This document shows positions 52,073 through 60,650 of a stretch of DNA of 64,000 nt, piece after piece. Made by a program: the position numbers and the translations under genes. The stretch's first letter is position 1; every line of letters starts with the position of its first letter. Origin of the DNA: BCD1 sp965230565 (GTDB taxonomy: Bacteria; Bacteroidota; Bacteroidia; Chitinophagales; Saprospiraceae); the NCBI GenBank assembly GCA_965230565.1, contig CBDDLH010000016.1, forward strand, positions 1,922,001-1,986,000, given 5' to 3'. The notes below the pieces were generated by a model. The model did not search any database. It was given only the letters and a program-made list of their open reading frames with translations, and was not told the DNA's origin.

Positions 52073-55000
52073 TTATTCATTCTTTTTCCCGTTAAAAGCA
52101 ATCTTATCCCTGATTTCCTTCAGATGATTGTTGAAAAATTGCATTTCCAAAACCAAAGGAGCCAATGGGTTTTGTTCACCGGCACCGTGAAGCATTTTGC
52201 CCTTATTGAAGGTTTCCAAAATGTTATGCCACCTGTCTGCCTCTTCCTTACTTTGCCATCCCAGCATCATTTTAAATTTCAACAAATTGGCCTCCCCATC
52301 TGAACTCAATGTCTGTCCTTCGGAAACATAATGTGACAAAATCAATTCCTTCAGCTCTTCTTCATTCATCAAAGGAGATAACTTTTCGGACAGCTTATTC
52401 ATATTTCTGTAGGAACCCTGCAACTTAAAAGCAGGTTCTTCCCGGTAAGCTTCCGTAATCATCGCCGAGCGAATATATTCCCTGTTGACAGCCAAGACAA
52501 CATCCCTTACCTCAAGCATTTTGCTCAAAACCTTCAAAGCATCATCCAATTCTTCTGCAGAATGATCTGCTTCAAATTCGACACCGGACTCCTCCCCTGT
52601 TTCAGCCAGACGAATCAGGGTTGCTATATCCTGGGTACTCTTCCTGGCAATCTGCTGAAGATGCACATTGGAAGTTACCGCATTTTCCAGATAACTCAAC
52701 CGGAAAACCTCTTCGGCATTTCCTGCCATATCCCCAAGATTGTATACATCCGATCGGTTGGCCAACATATCAGGCACCTGGAACTGCTCTCCGGATTCCG
52801 TATATGGATTTCCGGCCATAACCACACAAACCCGCTTTCCGCGAAGGTCATAAGTCTTACTTTGCCCCTGCCAAACACCTTCTACCTTCCGCTGGGCATC
52901 ACATAGAGCAATAAACTTCTGTAACAACTCAGGGTTGCAATGCTGAATGTCATCGAGATAAATCATGACATTATCTCCCATTTCAAAAGCCAGGTTTAAC
53001 TTTTGCAGCTCCTGTTTTGAAGCTCTGTCCTGCGCTGCATCAGGGTCCAATGTTGTTACATGGTGACCAATCGCCGGACCATTGATTTTCATAAATGCCA
53101 ACCCAAGCCGGTCAGCTACGTACTCCATCAAGGTTGTTTTACCGTAACCCGGAGGAGAGATGAGTAACAACATACCCATTCTGTCAGTCCTTGAGCCTTC
53201 TCCGGCTGTTCCCATCTGTTTAGCCAGGTTGTCACCAAACAAGGGGAGGTAAACCCTGTCGATCAACTGGTTCCTAACAAAAGTTGACAAGACCTGAGGT
53301 TTAAATTCTCCAAGTCTTAATTCCTTACGGAAAGCTTCTGAAACCGTTCTTTTGTTTTCCTGAAAACTCCGGAAAAGGGGAACTACAGTTTCTTCATAAT
53401 TCTTCAATTTGTCAACGAACTCATGAAAATCGAATTCATAAGCACCATCCCGGATCAGACGATGTTCCCCTCGCAGGTTCTTTATTTCAAAGCTGGCAGA
53501 AACATCCACCACCCTCTCCTGCTCCTTCTGACCGAAGTACAATAACGCAGTTACCTCATCCAGGTAAAACATCAAATCTTCTGATTGCTCCTGAACCAGA
53601 AAAGACTGCACCCATTGCCGGATTGCCATATACTTTTCCTCCGGATTTCCATCCAATGATTTGATGGCCTCCGAAAAACGGGTTTTGACCTCCTGTTTTT
53701 TCAAATAGGATTCAAATCTTTTCGTCAGATCAACCGCCACCTTACTTTTTACATAATCATCCTTACAACTTAGTTCTCTAAAAAGGTATTCGGCCATTTG
53801 CTCAACGGAACCATCAACAGGGAAACCATAATTTTCAGACACTTTTCTCAGAATGGTTGTAAGGTCCTCTTTGAGGGCATCAAAAGCTGTACTTTCAGGA
53901 AATACAGTCAGTACCTGGCCGGCATTTTTAAGTTGTTTCCCAAGTGTATCTTTAACCGGGTCATCAAGTAGATCTTCCCAGAACAGCCTTGCCAAAGCTC
54001 TGATGCCGGGGTTAATGGTCAAAAGTCCCATTTCCGTTTCCAGGCGGATCAATTGTTCCAGGATCATTCCGGCATCTTCATCGTGCACCCCTTTGGTGTA
54101 CCCTTCTTCAAATTTTGAAGCAGCCTGTTTCCTCACCCACTCAGACAACTGACCATTGTCTTCCGGACGATCTTCTTCATTATTGAATAATTGCCAGGCC
54201 AGATATTCACCGCGATAAATATTTTGATTTTCGGAAACGAATTCCTGGTCCCAAACAGATGCAGAAGTTTCCAATATTTCTGACTCAATGATTTGATAGA
54301 AATCCGTCCCCGTCAGGTGATAATTCAACATTTTATCTCTGACCACAGTGGTCAATTCCAAAGGCTGAACATTCACATTAAAGTGGTGTTGCCCAAGTTT
54401 GATGATATTTTCACCATCGACAAAAAGATCCTGCTTGTCCCTCAATTGGCGAATAGCATCTTCCCGTGCAGTATTGAGTTTATTTTGCAGGGCATCAGCT
54501 TTTCCGCTGCTGTCCATTTCATGCAACTGCTGGATGAGGTCCCTCACCTTATCGATCATAAGGTCACTGGCGAAAAAACCATTGATCTCTTCCATTTCCC
54601 GGAATTTCGCCACCCGATTACCAACAGCTACCAAAATTCGTTCTCCTGCATTTTCAAGAGCCGTGATGCGTTTACTTTTCTTTTCGACAATACCTTTTTT
54701 CCTGCCCTCGAAGGCATTAAAAACAGTTTCCCGCTTTTCCGATAAAATGGTCACGAAAGCATCGAACTCAGCAAATTTGCTCTCCAGTTCCTCCAGTTGA
54801 ACCATGAGTTTACTGAGATATTCATCACACTTTTCCTCTGTATCGGCGAGATCCAGGTAGTTGATGATCCCTTGTTCCAGCAACTGCAGTTGTGCATTGA
54901 ATTCTGCGGAGGATTCTGTACGCATGAGCCCCTTACGCTTTTGACGCACTGCAACTCTGAAATGATTGATATCTGCAAAGAGTGCGGAAATGCTTTCAAT

Positions 55001-56929
55001 GATCCTGGTTGTCTGCGTTGCATCACTGATTTTCAGATTACTGACGATATCTATGAGCATTTCCAGGTTTCCGGAAAGTTGGTCTATTCCTTCCAGCAAC
55101 TCATCTGCTCCGGCAACTGTTTGTATTTTTTCTATGCTTTGCTTTAAAGTAGTCACTTCCTCTCTGTAGGGAGTGAGCGCTTCCTCCTGCAACAGAAAAT
55201 CAACACAGGACTCAGAGAGTTTTTCATTTTGAACACGCACCTTTTCCTCCATGGAATCTATCAGTTCCATATCGGCATATCTCAACGATTTTAACCCAAT
55301 GATTTTAGCTCTTAGCGTTCGCAAGTCAGCCAGGAAATTTACGTACTGGGTAATCTCTGAAAAGGAGGTCAGTTGAATTTCCTTAACTAATTTGTCAGCA
55401 ATTTCTTTGGTCGTCCCAATAGATTCGGCTGTATTTGACTGAACCCTGTTCTTTTTTTCAAACTCCTCAATAGCCGTATTGGCGATCTCACGAACCTGCT
55501 GCAAGGACTGATCCAGTTGAAAAGCCTCTTCGTTGCCCAGCCAGTAATAAGCATCCAACACCTCACCGGCTTTGGAAGTAATATCATCGTAAAGCCCAAG
55601 GTAACTATCCTGTTTTTGGCAAAGGGAAAGTAATTCATGCACATCAGCCATAGCTCTGACGATATCCTTATTGCCCACCTTGAAGAGAAAACTTCCGTTC
55701 TTACCGGCCAGAGTTTGCTCACCTTTAGTAAAAGGAGTTTGCCAGATCTGAATGGTGTGATGTTTTACTGCTTCAGCTTCTGCCTTAAAATAACACAACT
55801 CGCCATTAGGGAATAAGGTATACCCATTACATAAAATAGGGGTACTCACCTCCCTGGTGATCAGATTGTAATGCAAAAGGACGTATGTTCCCTTTTCCAC
55901 ATTATAAAAAACATACAGAAAATCCTCTCCGTTGGAAGAAGTGATCCTGCGTTCGAATTTTTTCTTTTGGATAGGAGCTTCGAAAATCTTGTGTTCCCCT
56001 GTTTGCAAATAGTATCCGTTGGCGAAAATGAGTCCCTGATCTTCCGGAAGCAACACTCCGCTATCCTCGAGCGCATTTACGCGGGTTACTTCCTGGTTTT
56101 TATCATTAAAAATGAAAAACCGGGCAGTCTCCTGATAGGGTTTGATCTTTAAAGCTATGAGATTTCCCAAATCTGCAAAATGGTACTCTCCGTCATCGAG
56201 TGTCTGATCTTCAAATTCGACGGTCTCGCTGTAGATTCCCATTCCACTACCTGTATTATCTTCAACCTTTATAGTGAGGTCTCCACCTACGGTTTCCACA
56301 AAACATCTGTCCAAAATAGAAACATGAGGGTGGCGTCCATTGCGCTGCATATCTCTACCTGCTTCCACCCAGCGGAACTCGAATTGTTCGGGAAAACGTA
56401 CTTCCTGCTCCGAGCGGGCATCGATATACTTCAGAGCACCATCCAGGATGAGCCACTTGAAAGCCTTTATGTCTTCCGGTTTATCCGAAACCTGGAATAC
56501 CATATATAAATAGGTATCCAAACGTATAAACCGGGAGAATATAGCATTTTTATAATAACGATAAAGGTTCTTAAAATCAGTCCGGAATTTTTCATCATCG
56601 ATCAGCCCCATGCCGGTTTGGTGGAAACCGTGATCCTTAAATTCATAAATACTGAAAACATCCTGAAGGTTGATGCCTTTACGCAGGCCGATGTGTACAT
56701 TATAACCAAAGATGCAATGCTGTCCAATGGCTTCAATATCTCTAGCCGTGCAATAGTATTCCGTATGAATCCGGTCTGATGCGATGAGGGTAGTTTCAAT
56801 ATTGCCAAATACCTGCCGGCGGGCCTGGTTGAGATGCTGCAGTCGCTCTCTAAGATCAGCGGATTGCTGATCCAGGCGATTCCTTATGATCTCGTAGGTT
56901 CCGGTTTCGAGTTGTTGGTTTGTGGACAT
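52073..56929 (-). CDS. giant AAA+ ATPase (DUF3686 type, DNA-repair ATPase label)
   Basis: A 1,618-residue cytosolic protein. ATG at 56929 (MSTNQQLETGTYEIIRNRLD) is preferred over an upstream start. The N-terminal 550 residues (RQVFGNIETTLIASDRIHTEYYCTARDI, KDHGFHQTGMGLI) match the DUF3686 family, called DNA-repair ATPases in databases without clear proof. A long helical, partly coiled-coil region covers about 550-1,000. A single AAA+ module follows: Walker A PPGYGKTT near 1,255, Walker B MIYLDDIQ near 1,320, then GNPYTESGEQFQVPDMLANRSDVYNLGD with the sensor region. Last gene of an apparent operon with NfeD-like and flotillin genes. Confidence 0.85.
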   Translation of the reverse strand: MSTNQQLETGTYEIIRNRLDQQSADLRERLQHLNQARRQVFGNIETTLIASDRIHTEYYCTARDIEAIGQHCIFGYNVHIGLRKGINLQDVFSIYEFKDHGFHQTGMGLIDDEKFRTDFKNLYRYYKNAIFSRFIRLDTYLYMVFQVSDKPEDIKAFKWLILDGALKYIDARSEQEVRFPEQFEFRWVEAGRDMQRNGRHPHVSILDRCFVETVGGDLTIKVEDNTGSGMGIYSETVEFEDQTLDDGEYHFADLGNLIALKIKPYQETARFFIFNDKNQEVTRVNALEDSGVLLPEDQGLIFANGYYLQTGEHKIFEAPIQKKKFERRITSSNGEDFLYVFYNVEKGTYVLLHYNLITREVSTPILCNGYTLFPNGELCYFKAEAEAVKHHTIQIWQTPFTKGEQTLAGKNGSFLFKVGNKDIVRAMADVHELLSLCQKQDSYLGLYDDITSKAGEVLDAYYWLGNEEAFQLDQSLQQVREIANTAIEEFEKKNRVQSNTAESIGTTKEIADKLVKEIQLTSFSEITQYVNFLADLRTLRAKIIGLKSLRYADMELIDSMEEKVRVQNEKLSESCVDFLLQEEALTPYREEVTTLKQSIEKIQTVAGADELLEGIDQLSGNLEMLIDIVSNLKISDATQTTRIIESISALFADINHFRVAVRQKRKGLMRTESSAEFNAQLQLLEQGIINYLDLADTEEKCDEYLSKLMVQLEELESKFAEFDAFVTILSEKRETVFNAFEGRKKGIVEKKSKRITALENAGERILVAVGNRVAKFREMEEINGFFASDLMIDKVRDLIQQLHEMDSSGKADALQNKLNTAREDAIRQLRDKQDLFVDGENIIKLGQHHFNVNVQPLELTTVVRDKMLNYHLTGTDFYQIIESEILETSASVWDQEFVSENQNIYRGEYLAWQLFNNEEDRPEDNGQLSEWVRKQAASKFEEGYTKGVHDEDAGMILEQLIRLETEMGLLTINPGIRALARLFWEDLLDDPVKDTLGKQLKNAGQVLTVFPESTAFDALKEDLTTILRKVSENYGFPVDGSVEQMAEYLFRELSCKDDYVKSKVAVDLTKRFESYLKKQEVKTRFSEAIKSLDGNPEEKYMAIRQWVQSFLVQEQSEDLMFYLDEVTALLYFGQKEQERVVDVSASFEIKNLRGEHRLIRDGAYEFDFHEFVDKLKNYEETVVPLFRSFQENKRTVSEAFRKELRLGEFKPQVLSTFVRNQLIDRVYLPLFGDNLAKQMGTAGEGSRTDRMGMLLLISPPGYGKTTLMEYVADRLGLAFMKINGPAIGHHVTTLDPDAAQDRASKQELQKLNLAFEMGDNVMIYLDDIQHCNPELLQKFIALCDAQRKVEGVWQGQSKTYDLRGKRVCVVMAGNPYTESGEQFQVPDMLANRSDVYNLGDMAGNAEEVFRLSYLENAVTSNVHLQQIARKSTQDIATLIRLAETGEESGVEFEADHSAEELDDALKVLSKMLEVRDVVLAVNREYIRSAMITEAYREEPAFKLQGSYRNMNKLSEKLSPLMNEEELKELILSHYVSEGQTLSSDGEANLLKFKMMLGWQSKEEADRWHNILETFNKGKMLHGAGEQNPLAPLVLEMQFFNNHLKEIRDKIAFNGKKNE

Positions 56930-56990
56930 GGGTATGATTGATAATTTTGAATTATTGTTTGAGTTTGGGTGGTGTGAGGGCGCGGAGTTT

Positions 56991-57082
56991 AACCGCAAAG
57001 GGCGCTAAGGTTGCGCAAAGTACACAAAGACTTATGGGCGCAATAGATGTAGGCTTACGGGCAAGGTAAATTACCCTGCCCG
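56991..57082. repeat. CGCAAAG repeats and REP-like hairpin between flotillin and AAA+ genes
   Basis: CGCAAAG phrases (CGCAAAGGGCGCTAAGG, then GCGCAAAG) occupy 56993-57020. A hairpin GGGCAAGGTAA/TTACCCTGCCC with a single-base centre, one G.U pair, and an outer C-G pair covers 57058-57082. There is no T-run, so it is not an obvious terminator; it may moderate read-through from the flotillin gene into the ATPase gene. Confidence 0.6.
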
Positions 57083-57110
57083 GCCTTGTCTACACCTTTT
57101 TGTCAAACTT

Positions 57111-59210
57111 TTACAAGAGATCTTCTACTTCTGTATCTCCGAGGTTCAGTTCATTGGTCTTATCGATCAATTGCTGGATTACGGGTTGCTGCTGCTGACC
57201 GGCTTTTTTCTGCATTTGCAGTAAAAGAGTCATGAGGGTCAGATTCCTGATATCACTGTAGGATACGCCGAGACTGCCCAGCATATTCTTGAGTTGTGAC
57301 GCCAGTCCTCCGTTGTTGAAGCTATTGCCGTTGAGCAATTTGCCTTTTACCTCGTTCAGAACGGTTGAGTTACTTACAAATCCATCGATGGCCTTACCTC
57401 CACTTACAGCATTCATAATATTGCTGACAAAGGTCTGCTCACCGCCGATGATATCGATATTGGCTTTCTTAAAGGCCTCACCGAGTACTCCTGCCTGAGC
57501 CTGGGAAATATCCCTTTGAGTTTCAATACTCGCCAGGGCAATTTCTTTCTCCTGCTCAAGGCGCAGACGGAACTCTTCGTGTTCCTTGCTGGTACCTTCA
57601 AGGTTCTTGAGGGCTTTGGCTTTCTCAGCCACACCTTTAGCTTCTGCCAACATCTTTTCTTCGAGAATTGAAGCTTCAGCTTTACCTTTTTCCTGCAATA
57701 CTTCAGCCTCCATCTGTCCTTGCTTACGCAAAGCTTCGGTCTTGGCAGTAATACCCGCAGCTTCCGCTTCGGCTTTTTTCTCAATAACCACTGCTTCGAG
57801 CAATCCTTCCCTTTCCTTTGCTTTAGCCTTAGCTTCAATAACTTGAGCTTCTGACATACCGAGTGCGGCTTCTTCCGCTGCTTTTGCTTCTGCATTGATC
57901 TTTCTGGCTTCCGCTTCTTTCTCCGCAGCGTTTTTGGTTGCCTCTGCATCGATGAGCAATGTCTCGGCATTAACTTCTGCAGCCAACTTGGTAGCTTCCG
58001 CTTCTTTCAGTTTTTCGATCAGATTGGATTCTCCGGTTTCTTCTGCTTTGATCACCGCTACGTTCTTCGCACGATTGGCGGTGGCCAGTTCGCGGGTATC
58101 CTTGATCTTCTCTTCTTCCTCCACTGTCTTCTTCTCTACCATGATCCTGTCACGAATGACATCCTGGATATTCTTACGCTCCTGTTCGATTGCTCTTTGC
58201 TTCTCAATCTCCGCAAGGGCGATGATCCGCTCGCGTTCCGTTTGCTCAAGAGCACGGTCTTTCTCTACTCTTTCTGATTCTACGGCTTCGGCGCGTTCCT
58301 TATTTTTTGTAGCAATAACCACCTGGCGCATTTTCTGCTCTTCGGCAATGGCCAGTTCTTCTTCCGTTTTGATGCGGACCATTTCAGAGATCAGGCGCTG
58401 TTCCTCCTGGGTTTTAGCAATATCTGCTCCTTCACGAGCCTTGATATTGGCAACTTCCCTTTTCTGACGCTCCTCTTTTTCCGCTAACTGACGCTCGTAT
58501 TCGAGGATAGCTTCACGAGCTTCCACGTTTTGTTCCTTTAGGGTTTTCTCTTCCTCTCTGCGAATGAAGTTGGCCTTCACTTTTTGTGCAGCAGTCAGCT
58601 CAATGATCTTTTTGATACCCTGGGCATCGAGAATATTGCTCTCACTAAGGAATTGTACAGGAGTTTGCTCGAGATAATCGATAGCGCAATCGTCCAAAAC
58701 ATAACCATTCAGGTCCGAACCGATGGTTTTGAGGATTTCCTGTTTGAAATTCTCCCGGTTATCGTACAATTCTTCAAAATCGAAGCGTTTACCCACTGTT
58801 TTAAGTGCTTCTGAGAATTTGGCTTCAAAGAGGTTAAAAAGGGTCTGAGGGTCAGAGGCACGGCTACATCCGATGGTTTGGGCCACCTTGATAACATCCT
58901 GTGCTGCCTGATTTACTCTTACGAAGAAGGCTACTTTGATATCTGCCCGGATATTATCCTTACAGATCAATCCGTCTGCCTGAAGTCGCTGGATCTCTAC
59001 CTTTTTCACGGAAAGGTCCATTTCTTCCATAATGTGTAAAATGGGGATGACCATGATACCTTTGTCAAAGGCCACTTTGGCACCTCCGCTACCGGTACGA
59101 ACAAGCGCTTTGCCTTGTTTGGTTTTTTTGTACCACCGGGCGATCATGGAAATGAATCCAAGAATCATGATGACAGCGATCGCTGCAGTTAAAATTAATA
59201 CGTTGTTCAT
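57111..59210 (-). CDS. flotillin-family protein (YqiK-like, SPFH domain)
   Basis: A 699-residue membrane protein. One N-terminal helix (residues about 4-26) is followed by the SPFH/band-7 domain (about 30-215; GGAKVAFDKGIMVIPILH, CKDNIRADIKVAFFVRV, VLDDCAIDYLEQTP). Residues 215-570 are a continuous Ala/Glu/Lys-rich coiled coil, the flotillin domain, which assembles into large ring- or cage-like oligomers. A C-terminal globular part contains DIIGGEQTFVSNIMNAVSGGKAIDGF, then a Gln-rich segment and an acidic end. Flotillins organise membrane microdomains. It lies between the NfeD-like and AAA+ genes on the same strand. Confidence 0.95.
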   Translation of the reverse strand: MNNVLILTAAIAVIMILGFISMIARWYKKTKQGKALVRTGSGGAKVAFDKGIMVIPILHIMEEMDLSVKKVEIQRLQADGLICKDNIRADIKVAFFVRVNQAAQDVIKVAQTIGCSRASDPQTLFNLFEAKFSEALKTVGKRFDFEELYDNRENFKQEILKTIGSDLNGYVLDDCAIDYLEQTPVQFLSESNILDAQGIKKIIELTAAQKVKANFIRREEEKTLKEQNVEAREAILEYERQLAEKEERQKREVANIKAREGADIAKTQEEQRLISEMVRIKTEEELAIAEEQKMRQVVIATKNKERAEAVESERVEKDRALEQTERERIIALAEIEKQRAIEQERKNIQDVIRDRIMVEKKTVEEEEKIKDTRELATANRAKNVAVIKAEETGESNLIEKLKEAEATKLAAEVNAETLLIDAEATKNAAEKEAEARKINAEAKAAEEAALGMSEAQVIEAKAKAKEREGLLEAVVIEKKAEAEAAGITAKTEALRKQGQMEAEVLQEKGKAEASILEEKMLAEAKGVAEKAKALKNLEGTSKEHEEFRLRLEQEKEIALASIETQRDISQAQAGVLGEAFKKANIDIIGGEQTFVSNIMNAVSGGKAIDGFVSNSTVLNEVKGKLLNGNSFNNGGLASQLKNMLGSLGVSYSDIRNLTLMTLLLQMQKKAGQQQQPVIQQLIDKTNELNLGDTEVEDLL

Positions 59211-59223
59211 TGATAAAAGATTT

Positions 59224-59316
59224 TTTCTGGTTACTTGTTACTGGTTTCTGGTTACTGGTTTCTGGTTGCTGGTTGCTGGTTGCTGGTTGCTGGTTGCTTG
59301 TACTGGTTACTGGTAC
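59224..59316. repeat. heptamer array, GTT[G/A/T]CTG type
   Basis: About thirteen units in a row, mostly in 7-bp phase, with GTTGCTG, GTTACTG and GTTTCTG mixed and two units shortened by one base near 59300. It fills almost the whole spacer between the NfeD-like stop codon and the flotillin start codon. Confidence 0.95.
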
Positions 59317-60002
59317 TAAACAACACCCGGATCCCTTACATAATAGAGTCCTGCGGTTTTGTCTTCACTCACTACAATGGCTTTATGGTTTTTCTTTAAA
59401 GTTGGTTCACCTTCTGCGAGTTTTATGGTTATGAGCAGACTGGTATGGTTTTCAAGTATTACCTCGGCCTGGCCTTTTTCACCGGGTTTAAGATCAAATA
59501 ACAGCTTACATTCCATGCCAACATAGTCCACTGGTTTTTCCCCTTTGTCCATCCGTTCAAACATTGGGATTAAGGGGCTGGTCAGTAGCTTAGTGATAAT
59601 GAGTCCTAAAAACACATTGGGGATCAATAATGCAAGGGCCATGCCCCATGAAGGGCCGAACTCCTTTTGTAAATAAACACTGACCAACCACATCACAAGG
59701 GAGGTTATCGTCCAGATGATCATAAATGGAATTCTGCCAAAATTGAAAAATTGCAAGGCACTAACAAACCAACCTGTGGATACTCCGGCATCTGCATCAA
59801 TATCTGTATCCAAGTCAGCGTCGACGTCAACATCGATATCCATATCTATGTCGACATCAGCGTCGACATCCACATCGAAATCAAAAGCGTCCATACTTAA
59901 TGCTCCAAGAATCACACTAAACCAATACACTAATGCCAACAGCAATAAAATAGTGTAAAACAGGTTCACCCCGGAAAAAGCCATGTTGATTAATTCTTGC
60001 AT
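59316..60002 (-). CDS. NfeD/YqiJ-like membrane protein with alternating-Asp segment
   Basis: A 228-residue protein that goes with flotillins. Membrane helices lie at about residues 13-36, 90-112 and 117-138. Between helices one and two, residues 41-71 have Asp at every second position (16 in a row of D-x pairs, plus Asp38). The C-terminal 85 residues form the OB-like NfeD domain (VDYVGMECKLLFDLKPGEKGQAEVILENHTSLLITIKLAEGE). This is the YqiJ type of partner, whose OB domain is thought to contact the flotillin. First gene of the unit that continues with the flotillin and the AAA+ ATPase. Confidence 0.85.
   Translation of the reverse strand: MQELINMAFSGVNLFYTILLLLALVYWFSVILGALSMDAFDFDVDVDADVDIDMDIDVDVDADLDTDIDADAGVSTGWFVSALQFFNFGRIPFMIIWTITSLVMWLVSVYLQKEFGPSWGMALALLIPNVFLGLIITKLLTSPLIPMFERMDKGEKPVDYVGMECKLLFDLKPGEKGQAEVILENHTSLLITIKLAEGEPTLKKNHKAIVVSEDKTAGLYYVRDPGVV
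59788..59889. repeat. hexamer-like coding repeat (Asp-x codons)
   Basis: The stretch encoding alternating Asp residues is a degenerate 6-bp repeat at DNA level (GTCGAC recurs several times). Codon third positions differ between units, so it is not a fresh slippage product. Confidence 0.8.
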
Positions 60003-60051
60003 TTATATTGTTTTTTGACCAATCGTATTGATAATTTTTTTGACCCGATTA

Positions 60052-60084
60052 AGACCTCCGAGGTTTTTTTAACTTCGGAGGTCT
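60052..60084. terminator. perfect hairpin, terminator-like
   Basis: AGACCTCCGA (60052-60061) pairs with TCGGAGGTCT (60075-60084), loop with seven T. A T-run follows after GG on the plus strand. No plus-strand gene leads into it, so it may be a dispersed palindrome rather than a working terminator. Confidence 0.5.
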
Positions 60085-60561
60085 GGTTTTTTGGGGCGGG
60101 GTACAGCTTTTATTTGGTTTTTTGCTTCCATTTAAGCTTTCGCCAATGAAAAATCTTTTTCAGTTCACCATACCCCAATAATCTCCAGGGGGTCATTGTG
60201 ACAAATGATCCAAATTGGACAAAGGAGTCCTGTTCGATCTTCGGATGTAATCTCGGGAGCCTGCATTTGTAGACTAATCGCGCCATTGGGGTAAATGTTA
60301 CCCTCCGGCATGGAAATTTTCCGTCGATTTAATACAAATCAGGCTGTAAACAGTCGGGATAAGAAAGAATTGGAAATTACTTTAGAAAAAGCTTCCATCT
60401 TCATCTGGTTTATTGGATCATAGTGTTAAAAAGTGTTAAGTTTTTTGCGATTATACCACGAATAAGCAGTTTTTGTCGATAAGGTGCGACTTTCATCGGC
60501 GAGCGTCCAGAGAATTTCTACAAAAGTTAAAAAAGGATTGACGGTGGAAGGAAGACGATGG

Positions 60562-60614
60562 ACGGTGGACGGCCTACGGAAAACGACGAACGATATACGG
60601 TGGACGGCCTACGG
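60562..60614. repeat. 18-bp direct repeat
   Basis: ACGGTGGACGGCCTACGG occurs at 60562-60579 and again at 60597-60614, within a longer stretch (60538-60625) of decayed GGTGGACG-like units. Confidence 0.85.
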
Positions 60615-60650
60615 TGTACGATTCCCTTCTGAAGGCTGTGGACTGATACC

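Larger units (their letters stand above)
60003..60650. other. intergenic region with palindrome and direct repeats
   Basis: About 650 bases without a supported gene. It includes a hairpin at 60052-60084 and an 18-bp direct repeat at 60562-60614, listed separately. The promoter of the NfeD-flotillin-AAA+ unit should be near its left end, but no clear minus-strand element was found. Confidence 0.5.

Noticed and set aside
57111..57970. Basic 185-codon frame within the flotillin gene
   Set aside because: Same-strand shadow in another frame of the Ala/Glu/Lys-rich coiled coil; the flotillin frame is continuous and conserved in character.
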